In this document: piece after piece, positions 1-8,375 of the stretch
How the letters are laid out: each line of letters opens with the position of its first letter
Position numbering within the stretch: position 1 is the stretch's first letter
DNA from: JAHEAO01 sp942492375
GTDB lineage: Bacteria > Pseudomonadota > Alphaproteobacteria > Rhodobacterales > Rhodobacteraceae
Direction: 5' to 3'
Assembly (NCBI GenBank): GCA_942492375.1
Contig: CALOEL010000015.1
Location: 1 to 64,000, forward strand
DNA length: 64,000 nucleotides
The notes under the pieces: generated by a model
The model's database searches: none
What the model was told of the DNA's origin: nothing
The model's input: only the letters and a program-made list of their open reading frames with translations
Translations under genes and position numbers: made by a program

Positions 1-808
1 AACATGCGCCCCGTTTCAATTCCATATTACTTTTGGCATACCCTAGAGATTATTCCGCTTTTATTATCAACATTATAAAAATCACTTCCTGCGATAAACA
101 AAATCTTATCTATTTCATACATAGAAGCAGGAAGCTAACGATTTAGTCTACTGAGCTTTTGGCTTTTCTTGCAATATCTAAATCATAATTGCCGCCGCTT
201 TCTCGTCCCAAGATAGTCTTCAAAATGAACATCTGGAATATTGATTTTAAGCATCATTCCATCTTGTTCTTTGGATATTTTATTTTACTGTATTTAGGAA
301 CAAATCTCTTTGCATCCTCGAACATATCTGCCACAACGTCTTTTGCTTCAACTACTCTTTTCTTTTTTACTAATCATGCAATGCAGAGAACAAGCATTTC
401 AGTATCTTCAACATCTCCCTTTATTACTGTCCATCAGAAACATGCCAACTTACCTTCCTATCTTTTCGATAGCGGCAACATCTTTACTCAGGATCTTTCT
501 ACTTCCCAAATATCTGTATCAATAATGAATTGTTTGATAATGTCTTCTTTACTCAAAACTCTTGGCGAAGCACAAACAACATTTATAAAGTCGTATCCTT
601 CTTCATGGATTGTGAATTCTCTTTCTTCTTGAAATTATTGTCCTCCATGCCTCTTCACTTCTTTTCTCTTCCATTCTCCTCTGAGTTAGTCTTTGTTGTT
701 ATATCCTTCATATTCGTACTTATCAGCTAATTTTTGCCAAAATGGTTCTTTGGTAATCTTGCTTTCTTGCTGATGTTTCAAACAATCTGCAAAAATATGT
801 TCTTTCAA
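1..808 (-). pseudogene. Phage-type metallophosphoesterase gene, broken by several frameshifts and cut by the window edge
   Basis: Reading the minus strand from a TTG at 808 behind AAAGGAG gives a 40-residue start (KEHIFADCLKHQQES, then PFWQKLADKYEYEGYNNKD). It continues only by changing frame repeatedly: EWKRKEVKRHGGQ, then EGYDFINVVCASPRVLSKED (about 600-545), IIDTDIWEVER (about 530-500), YRKDRKVSWHVSDGQ (about 470-425), INIPDVHF (about 245-220), LSWDEKAAANYDLDIARK (about 215-165) and YEIDKILFIAGSDFYNVDN (about 118-63). The DVHF and GSDFYN segments resemble the metal-binding core of calcineurin-like phosphoesterases, and I recall this domain order from phage proteins. Breaks about every 100 bases, several next to homopolymers, look like sequencing indels rather than slow decay. 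The family call is from memory. Confidence 0.6.
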
Positions 809-855
809 CCTTTTTTTCTCCTTTATAAAAATATTTCCAGATCAGTGCTTTGTAG

Positions 856-929
856 TATGAATGGAGGGATTCGAACCTCTGGCCTCCTGCTCCCAACGCA
901 GGCGCTCAACCGGACTGAGCTATATCCAT
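856..929 (-). tRNA. tRNA-Pro (anticodon UGG), phage-like
   Basis: The reverse complement folds as a tRNA. It has an AT-rich acceptor stem starting ATGGATA, D-arm GCTC...GAGC, anticodon stem CCTGC/GCAGG around a loop with TGG at positions 34-36, and a T-loop TTCGAAT. The T-stem pairs poorly because of a run of three C, which would be repaired by one fewer C, consistent with an indel. No CCA is encoded. The weak acceptor and setting suggest a phage-borne tRNA. Confidence 0.8.
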
Positions 930-1022
930 AAGAAACTGATTTTATTATTGTCTGCCAACTATAATACGCAAGTTTTCTATTGCCCGTAACGATTTGCAAA
1001 CCCTTACATTCTGCATGAATTT

Positions 1023-1201
1023 CAGAACCATTTCGGGCTGGAAAGCGCGCAGCAGACCTGCCGGGGCTGAAGGAATTGCGCGCCGCCGGATTGCTGGAAA
1101 ACCGCCCGCTGCCCGGCGCGGCGCCGGAGGACGACGAGGACGACGAGGACGTTGAGGATCAGACCGATATGTTCGAGGATGAAACACCCGAGGAGGGCTG
1201 A
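1023..1201 (+). CDS. scpB: ScpB, C-terminal fragment (segregation and condensation protein B)
   Basis: The frame ending in TGA at 1199-1201 reads DLPGLKELRAAGLLENRP and then an acidic tail. This matches the C-terminus of alphaproteobacterial ScpB, a winged-helix subunit of the SMC-ScpAB chromosome condensation complex. Just upstream, QNHFGLES (1023-1046) fits the same protein in another frame, so one small indel lies between about 1046 and 1055, next to the foreign junction. The N-terminal part of the gene is absent. The next gene starts 3 bases later. Confidence 0.75.
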
Positions 1202-1204
1202 GCG

Positions 1205-1408
1205 ATGAATGCCAACCAGTTGATCAACATGGTGATCCGCATGGTGTTGCGGCGCGGCGTGAACATGGGCATCGACTATGCCGCCCGGCGCGGCAAGGAC
1301 GCCCGGACGCTGACGCCCGAGGAGAAGGCGCAGGCCAAGGCGGGCAAGGACATGGCCAGCAAGGCGCGGCAGGGGGCCAAGCTCACGCGGCGGATGGGGA
1401 AGTTCTAG
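1205..1408 (+). CDS. Short conserved basic protein downstream of scpB
   Basis: 67 residues, starting MNANQLINMVIRMVLRRG and rich in Arg and Lys. It begins 3 bases after the scpB stop, so it is probably cotranscribed. No named domain is recognised. The N-terminal half could form an amphipathic helix; the rest is Ala/Lys-rich and probably disordered. Small proteins of this kind follow scpB in Rhodobacteraceae, as I recall. Its stop overlaps that of the convergent hydrolase gene. Confidence 0.7.
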   Translation: MNANQLINMVIRMVLRRGVNMGIDYAARRGKDARTLTPEEKAQAKAGKDMASKARQGAKLTRRMGKF

Positions 1409-2202
1409 GGCGCGGGCTGCCTCAGCCGGGTCAGCCAGTCCGCGACCAGCGCGGCGAACAGGTCCGGCCGTTCCCAGACCAGGCAATGTCCGGCCGTGTC
1501 CAGCAGCGCGAAGGTCGCGCGGGGATAGGTCGGCAGCCAGTCGATCGCATCGGCATAGCCCGACCACGAATCCTGCCGGCCTGAAACGATCAGGCTGGGC
1601 TTGTCGAACAGCGCCTCGGGCGCCCGCAGATCGAACGGGAAATCGAAGGCGCGCCAGATCCGCGCCGCCTGCGCCGCATCATGCAGGGCTTTCGGCGGCA
1701 GGATCGCGCGGCGGCGCTTTTCGACGATGTCGCGGTTCTGCACCACCAACAGGGTGTCGAAGCCTTCCAGCTCCTCTTCGTCAAGTTCGGATCGAAGCGC
1801 CGGATCAGGCACCAGCGTTCGATGCGCGGGCAGGCGGTCGGGGGGCGCGGTGGGGCTGCCGCCGGGCGTGATCAGCAACAGGCCCTCGACAAGATCGGGG
1901 CGCAGATAGGCGAAGCCCTGCGCGATATAGCTGCCGCGCGACTCTCCGATCAGGGTGAAGGACAGGCCCGGAAAGGTTTCGGTGGCAAAGTCGATGACGG
2001 CGTTCAGCAGGTCGAGCTGGGTGCTGATCCCGGCCTGTCCCGGACTTCGACCATGGCCCGGCATGTCCGGATAGATGCGCTGCCACCCCTCGGTTCCGGC
2101 GAAGATGGGTTCAAAAGTCTCCACCATGTGCCGGTGATCCAGCGTCGCGCCGTGAAGCAGAAGGACGGGCCGGCCTTTGCCGATGATCACGTGGTGCAGC
2201 AT
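1405..2202 (-). CDS. Alpha/beta hydrolase
   Basis: 265 residues from the ATG at 2202 (MLHHVIIGKG). The longer reading back to 2313 is Arg/Cys-rich and unlikely. The oxyanion region LLLHGATLDHRH lies near residue 15, the nucleophile elbow GESRGSYIAQG near residue 100, and a late acidic residue (SGRQDSWSG) and histidine (DTAGHCLVWERPD) complete a catalytic triad. The elbow G-E-S-R-G fits serine hydrolases. Cytoplasmic, substrate unknown. It is divergent from the membrane protein at 2338 and overlaps the preceding gene tail to tail. Confidence 0.85.
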   Translation of the reverse strand: MLHHVIIGKGRPVLLLHGATLDHRHMVETFEPIFAGTEGWQRIYPDMPGHGRSPGQAGISTQLDLLNAVIDFATETFPGLSFTLIGESRGSYIAQGFAYLRPDLVEGLLLITPGGSPTAPPDRLPAHRTLVPDPALRSELDEEELEGFDTLLVVQNRDIVEKRRRAILPPKALHDAAQAARIWRAFDFPFDLRAPEALFDKPSLIVSGRQDSWSGYADAIDWLPTYPRATFALLDTAGHCLVWERPDLFAALVADWLTRLRQPAP

Positions 2203-2337
2203 GGCGCGCGTTCCGTTGCTCGGGCCCGTCGGGTCCGGCGAGCATAGCAGATCGCAGAGCCTCCGGGCATCGGTTCTTGCGCTGCGGCCACAATCTGTGT
2301 CTGTTCGCGGCAAGAGCAGTCAAACGAAAGGCGAAAC

Positions 2338-2934
2338 ATGGCACCGACACGCGGCGAATGGGGCGTTGCCGCCTTCACCCTGGCCTATGTCGCGGGGTTC
2401 ACCCTCTGGTTCCTGTCGATCGGCAACTACGAATTCATCGTCTATATCGTCACCATGGCGATCCTCATCGCGCTGGTCGGCCTGTCGCTGCGCAAGGCCG
2501 AATACCCGGCGGCGATGCTCTGGGCGTTGTCGCTCTGGGGGCTGGCGCATATGGCCGGCGGCGGCGTGCCGGTGGATGGCTCGGTGCTCTACAACCTGCG
2601 GCTGGTGCCGCTGGTCGAGACCGAGAACCTCTTCATCCTGAAATACGACCAGATCGTGCATGCCTACGGCTTCGGCGTCACCGCCTGGCTGCTGTGGCAC
2701 CTGATGGTGCGGCATTTCCCGGCGACGCGGCACACGATGACCGCATATACCTACCCGGTCTTCGCCGCGATGGGCCTTGGCGCGCTGAACGAGATGATCG
2801 AGTTCACCGCCGTCCTTCTGGTCCCCGACACCAATGTGGGGGGCTACTACAACACCGCGCTGGACCTGGTGTTCAACGCGAGCGGAGCGCTGATCGCGAT
2901 CCTGCTGGTGGCGTGGAGCGAGCGGGGACGCTAA
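2338..2934 (+). CDS. YjdF/DUF2238-type membrane protein
   Basis: 198 residues with about six hydrophobic segments. The family signature is visible: YDQIVHAYGFGVTAWLLWH in the middle and ALNEMIEFTAVL later, where charged and His residues sit within membrane segments. The family is widespread and its role is not established; the buried His/Asp/Glu residues could bind a metal or proton. The start is the first ATG after the divergent intergenic region, behind AAAGGCGAAAC. It stands alone. Confidence 0.8.
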   Translation: MAPTRGEWGVAAFTLAYVAGFTLWFLSIGNYEFIVYIVTMAILIALVGLSLRKAEYPAAMLWALSLWGLAHMAGGGVPVDGSVLYNLRLVPLVETENLFILKYDQIVHAYGFGVTAWLLWHLMVRHFPATRHTMTAYTYPVFAAMGLGALNEMIEFTAVLLVPDTNVGGYYNTALDLVFNASGALIAILLVAWSERGR

Positions 2935-3026
2935 GGGGACATTGTTCGAGCGCGGGCTGAGATGGGTCGTGTTTGCCGCGAAGGTGTGGTCCGAGGGCAA
3001 CCGGCGGTGCGGCTATTGAAGTTCAG

Positions 3027-3539
3027 CTAAGCTGTTCCACGATAGGCGAACTTTTTTCCTTTCGGCAAGTTACACCGTTTCACTCGACGTCCGGACACTG
3101 AAAAATCTCTATCGATCTTTACGACCAGCAACGTGTTAAAGTTCCGATCCTCTAGGTGCACTTTGGTCTGTCCTTTGGTGTTTGTCGGAGAAATCGTTTT
3201 GATCTCAACAAAGTCATCGCCCACACGTCCATCAGAACCTTTGGCACGATTCTTGTGGAGCTTAATGCCGTACATGATGGCTCCAAAGAGCTCTCCTATG
3301 TCGCCATAAACGTTAAGATGCTGACCAGTGTCGTCGAAATAGGACTGAGCAAGCGTCAGCAGGTCTAGAAAATATGGGATCAGTGTTACATCGGCATTCG
3401 GGTATTTGACGCGAAGTTCGGCTTCCCGCTCCAGCCCTGCGAGTCGGCTATAATTAACCTCTTCCGGATCAATAATACTGTCCCAGTCAAGCCATTCTCC
3501 GTCGATCCAAAAGGCGTTGTCCGGCCCAAGTACTTTCAT
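3027..3539 (-). CDS. Low-GC orphan protein, possibly with a PD-(D/E)XK nuclease-like fold
   Basis: 170 residues from the ATG at 3539, which has GGAG six bases upstream; a TTG start at 3557 is possible. The gene is clearly less GC-rich than its neighbours and uses AT-rich codons. The second half has GDIGELFGAIMYGIKLHKN, then GDDFVEIKTISP and FNTLLVVKIDRDF. This E...D-x-VEIK pattern is like that of restriction-type nuclease folds and DUF6998-like proteins. No methylase or toxin partner is adjacent. It is probably laterally acquired. The fold call is tentative; that it is a real gene is more certain. Confidence 0.6.
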   Translation of the reverse strand: MKVLGPDNAFWIDGEWLDWDSIIDPEEVNYSRLAGLEREAELRVKYPNADVTLIPYFLDLLTLAQSYFDDTGQHLNVYGDIGELFGAIMYGIKLHKNRAKGSDGRVGDDFVEIKTISPTNTKGQTKVHLEDRNFNTLLVVKIDRDFSVSGRRVKRCNLPKGKKFAYRGTA

Positions 3540-3688
3540 GGCAATCTCCAATTTCAATTCCTGGAAATCCTATTGCCCAAGTTGGAAAAAAATATGTCGG
3601 CTTTCCGGAAGTTGTTGCCTCTCCGACGAAAACTATCCTTGGGCTCAAACCAGTCATTGCCAACGACCACCAACGGCCACCCGCCCGC

Positions 3689-4771
3689 TCACCCCGCCCT
3701 GAAATGTTTCGACAGCTTCAGCCCCTGGCCCTGGTAGTTCGACTTCAGATCGGCGCCGTAAAGCCGGTCCGGCACTTCGGTCATCCGCTCATAGACCAGC
3801 CGGCCGACGACCTGGCCGTGCTCCAGCACGAAGGGCGCCTCGTGGCAGCGCACCTCCAGCACCCCGCGCGATCCGGTGCCGCCCGCCGCGTCATGGCCGA
3901 AGCCGGGATCGAAGAAGCCCGCGTAATGCACCCGGAACTCGCCCACCATGGCGAGGTAGGGCGCCATCTCGGCGGCGCAGTCGGGCGGGATATGCACCGC
4001 CTCGCGGCTGACGAGGATATAGAACGCGCCGGGGTCCAGGATAACGCGGCCCGCGCCGGTATGGATCGGTTCCCAGTATTCGGCGGGGTCGTAATGGTTC
4101 AGCTTGTCGAGGTCGATCACCCCGCTATGCGGCTTGGCGCGGTAGCCCACCAGCGTGCCGTCCTCGGGCTTCAGATCGACGGAAAACCCCAGCCCGTCCG
4201 AGATCACCGGTTCACCCGACACCAGCCCCACCTCGGCATGGCGCTGGCTCAGTTCGGCATCGGTCAGCACCGACTGGCCGCGGCGAAAGCGGATCTGGTT
4301 CAGCCGCATTCCCGGCCGCACCAGAACCGAGAACGAGCGCGGGCAGATCTCGGCGTAAAGCGGTCCCTGATAGCCCGCCGGCACCCGGTCGAACTCGGTT
4401 CCGCCATCGGTCACCGCGCGGGTCAGTAGGTCCAGCCGGCCGGTCGAGCTCTTGGCATTGGCGACCGCGCTGACATCGGCGGGCAGGGCCAGCGCCTCCA
4501 TCAGCGGCACGACATAGACGCAGCCCTTTTCCAGCACTGCCCCCTTGGACAGGTCGACCTCGTGCATGCGGAACTCGTCCAGCCGGTCGGCGACGCTGCG
4601 CCCCTTGCCGGTCAGGAACGAGGCGCGGACCCTGGTCGCCGTGGTGCCGAGCCGCAGGTCAAGCGAGGCGGGCTGGACCTGTTCGGGGATGACCGCGGGT
4701 TGCGCAATCAGCGTTCCCGCCTCGATCATGGCGCGGATCGCGCGGTCGGGAAGCACTCCGGTGCCGGTCAT
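3689..4771 (-). CDS. dcd: dCTP deaminase, two-domain alphaproteobacterial form
   Basis: 360 residues, about twice the length of the Escherichia coli enzyme. This matches the tandem-domain 2'-deoxycytidine 5'-triphosphate deaminase family of alphaproteobacteria. It converts dCTP to dUTP, feeding dTMP synthesis. Recognisable segments include QPASLDLRLG near residue 30 and, in the second half, EMAPYLAMVGEFRVHYAGFFDPGFG. Both halves show the dUTPase-like beta fold pattern. It is transcribed in the same direction as the upstream tRNA-Pro but behind that gene's terminator. Confidence 0.9.
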   Translation of the reverse strand: MTGTGVLPDRAIRAMIEAGTLIAQPAVIPEQVQPASLDLRLGTTATRVRASFLTGKGRSVADRLDEFRMHEVDLSKGAVLEKGCVYVVPLMEALALPADVSAVANAKSSTGRLDLLTRAVTDGGTEFDRVPAGYQGPLYAEICPRSFSVLVRPGMRLNQIRFRRGQSVLTDAELSQRHAEVGLVSGEPVISDGLGFSVDLKPEDGTLVGYRAKPHSGVIDLDKLNHYDPAEYWEPIHTGAGRVILDPGAFYILVSREAVHIPPDCAAEMAPYLAMVGEFRVHYAGFFDPGFGHDAAGGTGSRGVLEVRCHEAPFVLEHGQVVGRLVYERMTEVPDRLYGADLKSNYQGQGLKLSKHFRAG

Positions 4772-4786
4772 GGCCGCCCTTTCAAC

Positions 4787-4822
4787 AAAAACGCCCGCCG
4801 CCGGATCGGGCGGGGGCGTTTT
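4787..4822 (-). terminator. Intrinsic terminator of tRNA-Pro
   Basis: On the minus strand, just after the tRNA CCA end, a GC-rich hairpin (AACGCCCCCGCCCG...CGGCGGGCGTT) is followed by TTTTTG. This is the expected Rho-independent terminator for the tRNA and separates it from dcd. Confidence 0.8.
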
Positions 4823-4828
4823 GGTGAT

Positions 4829-4905
4829 TGGTCGGGCTAGCAGGACTCGAACCTGCGACCTTCCGTCCCCCAGACGGACGCGCTACCAGGCTGCGCCATA
4901 GCCCG
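4829..4905 (-). tRNA. tRNA-Pro (anticodon GGG)
   Basis: The reverse complement gives acceptor CGGGCTA/TAGCCCG, a D-arm with GGCGCAG, anticodon stem TCCGT/ACGGA with loop CTGGGGG (anticodon GGG), T-arm GCAGG-TTCGAGT-CCTGC, discriminator A and an encoded CCA (4829-4831). All stems pair. It is followed by an intrinsic terminator and lies in typical chromosomal composition, unlike the proline tRNA at 856. Confidence 0.97.
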
Positions 4906-4988
4906 ACTTCGGCCCCTACATACTGTTTTTGCAGACGGGAGCAAGGCGGAACTGTCAGGAAAATGCGGCAGGTCAGGGCTCGGGTCCG

Positions 4989-5855
4989 TTACTTGGCGAT
5001 CATCCGGTCGCGCAGCGCGACAAGCCGCTTGTAAAGCGGCGCAAGCGCCTCGGGTGCAGGGCGGTCGGTCAGCGCTGCCGCCCTTGCCTGTCGCAGCATC
5101 GCGGCGACATCGGTGATGTCGGGCGCCGGCAGATCGTCATCGCCCGGATCGGCGGGCACCTCGACCTGCGCGGGGGCGGGCTTGGCGGCGGCGGGCGGTT
5201 CCGCCTGCGGGTCGGGCTGCGCCTCGGGGGCGTCGTCCGGCGCGGGATCCGCTGCGGCGGCTTCCGGCTCTGGCGGCTGGGTTTCGGCAGGCTCGTCGAT
5301 CGCCGTCTCTACCGTCTCGGGCATGTCGTCCAGCAGGTCGCGCTGGCGTCCGTCGCGCAGCGGCGCGGCGGGGTCGGCGGGCGGTTCCGCGGCCGGGCTT
5401 TCCGGCTGCCGGGCCGGTCGGCGGGCCCCTTCGGTCTCTGCCAGTGTGCGCGACAGCGGCACGACATTGTCCGGGTCCTCCTGCGGCGCGTCGGACACCA
5501 TCGGCGCGGCGGCGGCCTTGGCGGGGTCGGGCAGGCTGGTTCCATCGACCGTTTCCGCATCATCACCGCCGTTGCCGGTATCCAGCGGCTGCGACAGGGC
5601 GGCGACATGCTTGATGCCTTCTTCGCGCAGCAGTTTCTGCACCCCGCGGATCGTCATCCCGTCATCATGCAGCAGCTTCTTGATCCCGCCCAGAAGCTCC
5701 ATGTCGCTCGGCCGGTAATAGCGCCGTCCGCCGGCGCGTTTCACCGGCTTCACCTGGGTGAAGCGGCTTTCCCAGAAGCGCAGCACATGGGTGGGCGTGC
5801 CAAGCCAGTCGGCAACCTCGCTGATGGTGCGAAAGGCATCCGGTGACTTGTCCAT
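4989..5855 (-). CDS. MerR-family regulator with long acidic C-terminal tail
   Basis: 288 residues. The first ~90 form a MerR-type winged helix-turn-helix: FRTISEVADWLGTPTHVLRFWE, then GGRRYYRPSDMELLGGIKKLL. The remainder is Pro/Ala/Glu-rich and low in complexity, probably disordered, and lacks a cysteine effector site. This MerR protein next to ihfA is usual in Rhodobacteraceae. The gap to ihfA is only 13 bases, so the two are likely cotranscribed. Target genes are unknown. Confidence 0.85.
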   Translation of the reverse strand: MDKSPDAFRTISEVADWLGTPTHVLRFWESRFTQVKPVKRAGGRRYYRPSDMELLGGIKKLLHDDGMTIRGVQKLLREEGIKHVAALSQPLDTGNGGDDAETVDGTSLPDPAKAAAAPMVSDAPQEDPDNVVPLSRTLAETEGARRPARQPESPAAEPPADPAAPLRDGRQRDLLDDMPETVETAIDEPAETQPPEPEAAAADPAPDDAPEAQPDPQAEPPAAAKPAPAQVEVPADPGDDDLPAPDITDVAAMLRQARAAALTDRPAPEALAPLYKRLVALRDRMIAK

Positions 5856-5868
5856 TGCGGGTCAGATC

Positions 5869-6171
5869 CTAGCGGGCATTGCCGGCGGCGACCCGGTCTT
5901 TCATCAGATGAGAGGGGCGGAATGTCAGCACGCGCCGCGGGTGGATCGGCACCTCTTCCCCGGTTTTCGGGTTGCGGCCGATCCGGGCGGCCTTGTCGCG
6001 CACGCTGAACGTTCCGAAGGACGAGATCTTGACCGTCTCGCCCGACGCCAGGGCATCCGAGATATGGGTCAGCACGCTTTCGACCAGTTGCGCGGATTCG
6101 TTACGGCTGAGCCCCACCTCGCGGAAAACCGATTCCGACAGATCCATCCTGGTCAATGTCTTGTCGCCCAT
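5869..6171 (-). CDS. ihfA: Integration host factor subunit alpha
   Basis: 100 residues from the ATG at 6171 (MGDKTLTRMDLSESVF). The earlier in-frame start would add an atypical leader. The DNA-bending arm is clear (RNPKTGEEVPIHPRRVLTFRPS, around residues 63-84), along with ISSFGTFSVRDKAAR before it. IHF is a heterodimer with IhfB that bends DNA at promoters and recombination sites. It lies downstream of fabH on the same strand with a 99-base gap. Confidence 0.95.
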   Translation of the reverse strand: MGDKTLTRMDLSESVFREVGLSRNESAQLVESVLTHISDALASGETVKISSFGTFSVRDKAARIGRNPKTGEEVPIHPRRVLTFRPSHLMKDRVAAGNAR

Positions 6172-6270
6172 GTCGTTCCCCCTGATTTGAGAGGAACCAT
6201 AGGTCGGAGGGAATTTCCGAGTCAATATCAAGACCTTGGAATAGGTCGCTAACAGGCAGATTGAAGCCGT

Positions 6271-7245
6271 TTACCAGCGCAGGACGATCGAGCCCCAGGC
6301 CAAACCGCCGCCGATCGCCTCCATCAGCAGGATCTGGCCGGGCTTGAACTTGCCCTCGGCCTTCGCGGTGGACAGCGCGAGGGGAATCGATGCGGCAGAA
6401 GTGTTGCCATGTTCCTGAAGCGTCAGCACCACATGATCCATCGACAGGCCCAGCTTCTTGGCGGTGCCCGCGATGATCCGGATATTGGCCTGGTGCGGCA
6501 CGATCCAGTCCAGCTGCGCGGGATCGAGCCCGGCCTTTTCCAGCGCGGTCAGGGCGGTCTCGGCCAGCTTCACGACCGCGTGCTTGAACAGCTCCGGCCC
6601 CTGCATCTTGACCACGCCCGCCGTGCCGGTGGTGGACACCCCGCCATCGACGTAAAGAAGGTCGCGCAGGCTGCCGTCCGAATTCAGATCGGTCGCCAGG
6701 ATGCCGCGATCCGCCGGCGTGCCGTCGCCGTCCGCGGCTTCCAGCACCACCGCGCCGGCGCCGTCGCCAAAGAGCACGCAGGTCGACCGGTCGGTGAAAT
6801 CGAGAATACGAGAAAACGTCTCGGCGCCGATCACCAGCACTCGGTTCGCCTGGCCCGAGACGATCAGCGCATTGGCATTGGCCATCGCATAGACGAAACC
6901 GGCGCAGACCGCCTGCACGTCGAAGGCGAAGCCACGGGTCATGCCAAGCGCGGCCTGCACCATCGTCGCCGCCGAGGGAAAGGTCAGATCCGCGGTCGAT
7001 GTGGCCAGAATGATCGCGTCGAGATCCCCGGCCTGCATCCCCGCATCCTGCAGGGCGGCTTTCGCGGCCTTCAGCGCAAGGTCGGATGTGGTCTCGTCAT
7101 CGGCGGCGAAATGGCGGCGTTCGATCCCGGTGCGGGTGCGGATCCATTCATCGGTCGTGTCCAGAGAGGCTTCGAACTCGCTGTTGGGAACGACGCGTTC
7201 CGGCAGGTAATGGCCCACCCCGCGAACAACTGCCCGAACCGTCAT
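6271..7245 (-). CDS. fabH: Beta-ketoacyl-ACP synthase III
   Basis: 324 residues, the normal FabH length. It starts type II fatty-acid synthesis by condensing acetyl-CoA with malonyl-ACP. Visible motifs are the active-site cysteine region DVQAVCAGFVYAM (about residue 113), the histidine in DWIVPHQANIRI, the asparagine in EHGNTSAASIPLAL, and a C-terminal GGGLAWGSIVLRW. Its start overlaps the plsX stop by four bases, indicating translational coupling. Confidence 0.97.
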   Translation of the reverse strand: MTVRAVVRGVGHYLPERVVPNSEFEASLDTTDEWIRTRTGIERRHFAADDETTSDLALKAAKAALQDAGMQAGDLDAIILATSTADLTFPSAATMVQAALGMTRGFAFDVQAVCAGFVYAMANANALIVSGQANRVLVIGAETFSRILDFTDRSTCVLFGDGAGAVVLEAADGDGTPADRGILATDLNSDGSLRDLLYVDGGVSTTGTAGVVKMQGPELFKHAVVKLAETALTALEKAGLDPAQLDWIVPHQANIRIIAGTAKKLGLSMDHVVLTLQEHGNTSAASIPLALSTAKAEGKFKPGQILLMEAIGGGLAWGSIVLRW

Positions 7246-8351
7246 GCTGCACCGCTATTGTTATCGTCCGTCGCCCCGGTTTCATCTTGGCTTGGCGGGC
7301 TGGCAGATGCAACCCGCGCCGCAAGCCGGTCGGTAAAGCCGGTCTGCGACAGCGTGAAGGCCAGCTTGATCGCCGCCGAGATGCCGGTGGCATCCGCCGC
7401 GCCGTGCGATTTGATGACGGTGCCGTTCAGCCCCAGGAAGATGCCGCCATTGACGCGGCGCGGATCGACCCGCTTGTTCAGGCGCATCAGCGAGGGATAG
7501 GCGAACATCGCCGCGATCCGCGACAGCGGAGTGGCCTTGAAAGCGATCTTGAGCTGATCGGTGACCAGCCGCGCGGTGCCCTCGCCGGTTTTCAGCGCGA
7601 CATTGCCGGTAAAGCCGTCGGTCACGATCACGTCGACCCGATCTGACGGGATGTCGCCGCCCTCGACGAAACCGACGAAGTCGAACCCGCCCGCTTCGGC
7701 ATGGTCGCCCAGAAGGTCATGCGCCAGCTTCAGCTCGGCGCGGCCCTTGTGTTCCTCGGTGCCGACATTCAGCAAGCCGATCCGCGGCCTGGCGATGCCC
7801 AGCCCGTTGCGGGCATAAGAGGCGCCCATCAGCGCGAATTGCAGCAGGTCGTTCTCGTCCGCCTTCACATCGGCGCCGACATCCAGCATCACGTTGAACC
7901 CGCCGGGATTGAACGAGGGCCAGAGACAGGCGATGGCGGGCCGGTTGACGCCGGGCAGCTTGCGCAGCCGGATCATCGATACCGCCATCAGCGCGCCGGT
8001 ATTGCCGCAGGACACCGCGCTCGCGGCCTCGCCCGCACGCACCGACTCGATCGCCGACCACATCGAAGTGTCTTGCCCGTTGCGCATCACGTGGCTGGGC
8101 TTGTCGGCCATCGCCACCACGCCCTCGGCATGGCGGATCTCGCAGCGGTCGGACAGGCCCGCATGGCGGGCGATCAGGCCGGTGAGTGCCTCCTCGTCGC
8201 CATGGACGATGAAGCGGATGTCGGGATTCTTGTCGGCGGACGCGACGATACCAGCGACCACGGCCGCCGGCCCACGGTCTCCGCCCATTGCATCGACCGA
8301 GATCACGGTGCGGGGGGCACCCTTGGCGCTGGGTTGGTCTGCAGCCGTCAT
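7242..8351 (-). CDS. plsX: Phosphate acyltransferase PlsX
   Basis: 369 residues. PlsX makes acyl-phosphate from acyl-ACP, the first step of phosphatidic acid synthesis through PlsY. The N-terminus shows ISVDAMGGDRGPAAVVAG, followed by SAVSCGNTGALMAVSM and VDVIVTDGFTGNVALKTGEG, all family signatures. It is coupled to fabH by a four-base overlap and follows rpmF by 24 bases, the conserved rpmF-plsX-fabH order. The N-terminus is about 20 residues longer than usual. Confidence 0.97.
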   Translation of the reverse strand: MTAADQPSAKGAPRTVISVDAMGGDRGPAAVVAGIVASADKNPDIRFIVHGDEEALTGLIARHAGLSDRCEIRHAEGVVAMADKPSHVMRNGQDTSMWSAIESVRAGEAASAVSCGNTGALMAVSMIRLRKLPGVNRPAIACLWPSFNPGGFNVMLDVGADVKADENDLLQFALMGASYARNGLGIARPRIGLLNVGTEEHKGRAELKLAHDLLGDHAEAGGFDFVGFVEGGDIPSDRVDVIVTDGFTGNVALKTGEGTARLVTDQLKIAFKATPLSRIAAMFAYPSLMRLNKRVDPRRVNGGIFLGLNGTVIKSHGAADATGISAAIKLAFTLSQTGFTDRLAARVASASPPSQDETGATDDNNSGAA

Positions 8352-8375
8352 GCCAGGGATGCCGCGGACGCTGGC

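Larger units (their letters stand above)
1..1022. other. AT-rich foreign segment joined to the chromosome
   Basis: The first ~1,020 bases are AT-rich, with long A/T runs, unlike the rest of the window. The switch to GC-rich DNA is abrupt, near 1021-1030. The segment holds a phage-type tRNA-Pro and a broken metallophosphoesterase-like gene on the minus strand. The scpB reading just right of the join is also shifted, as expected if base quality is poor at a contig end. No repeat, integrase or attachment site is visible at the join. Bases 930-1022 hold nothing I recognise. I infer a chimeric join; a decayed insertion is the alternative. Confidence 0.75.

Noticed and set aside
189..931. Plus-strand open frames of 60-147 codons in the AT-rich first kilobase
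   Set aside because: They are rich in Ser, Phe, Leu and Thr and match nothing. The minus strand carries the recognisable phosphoesterase pieces and the tRNA.
1..1022. A prophage or integrated island at the left end
   Set aside because: No integrase, attachment repeat or intact phage gene, and the frame breaks look like sequencing errors.
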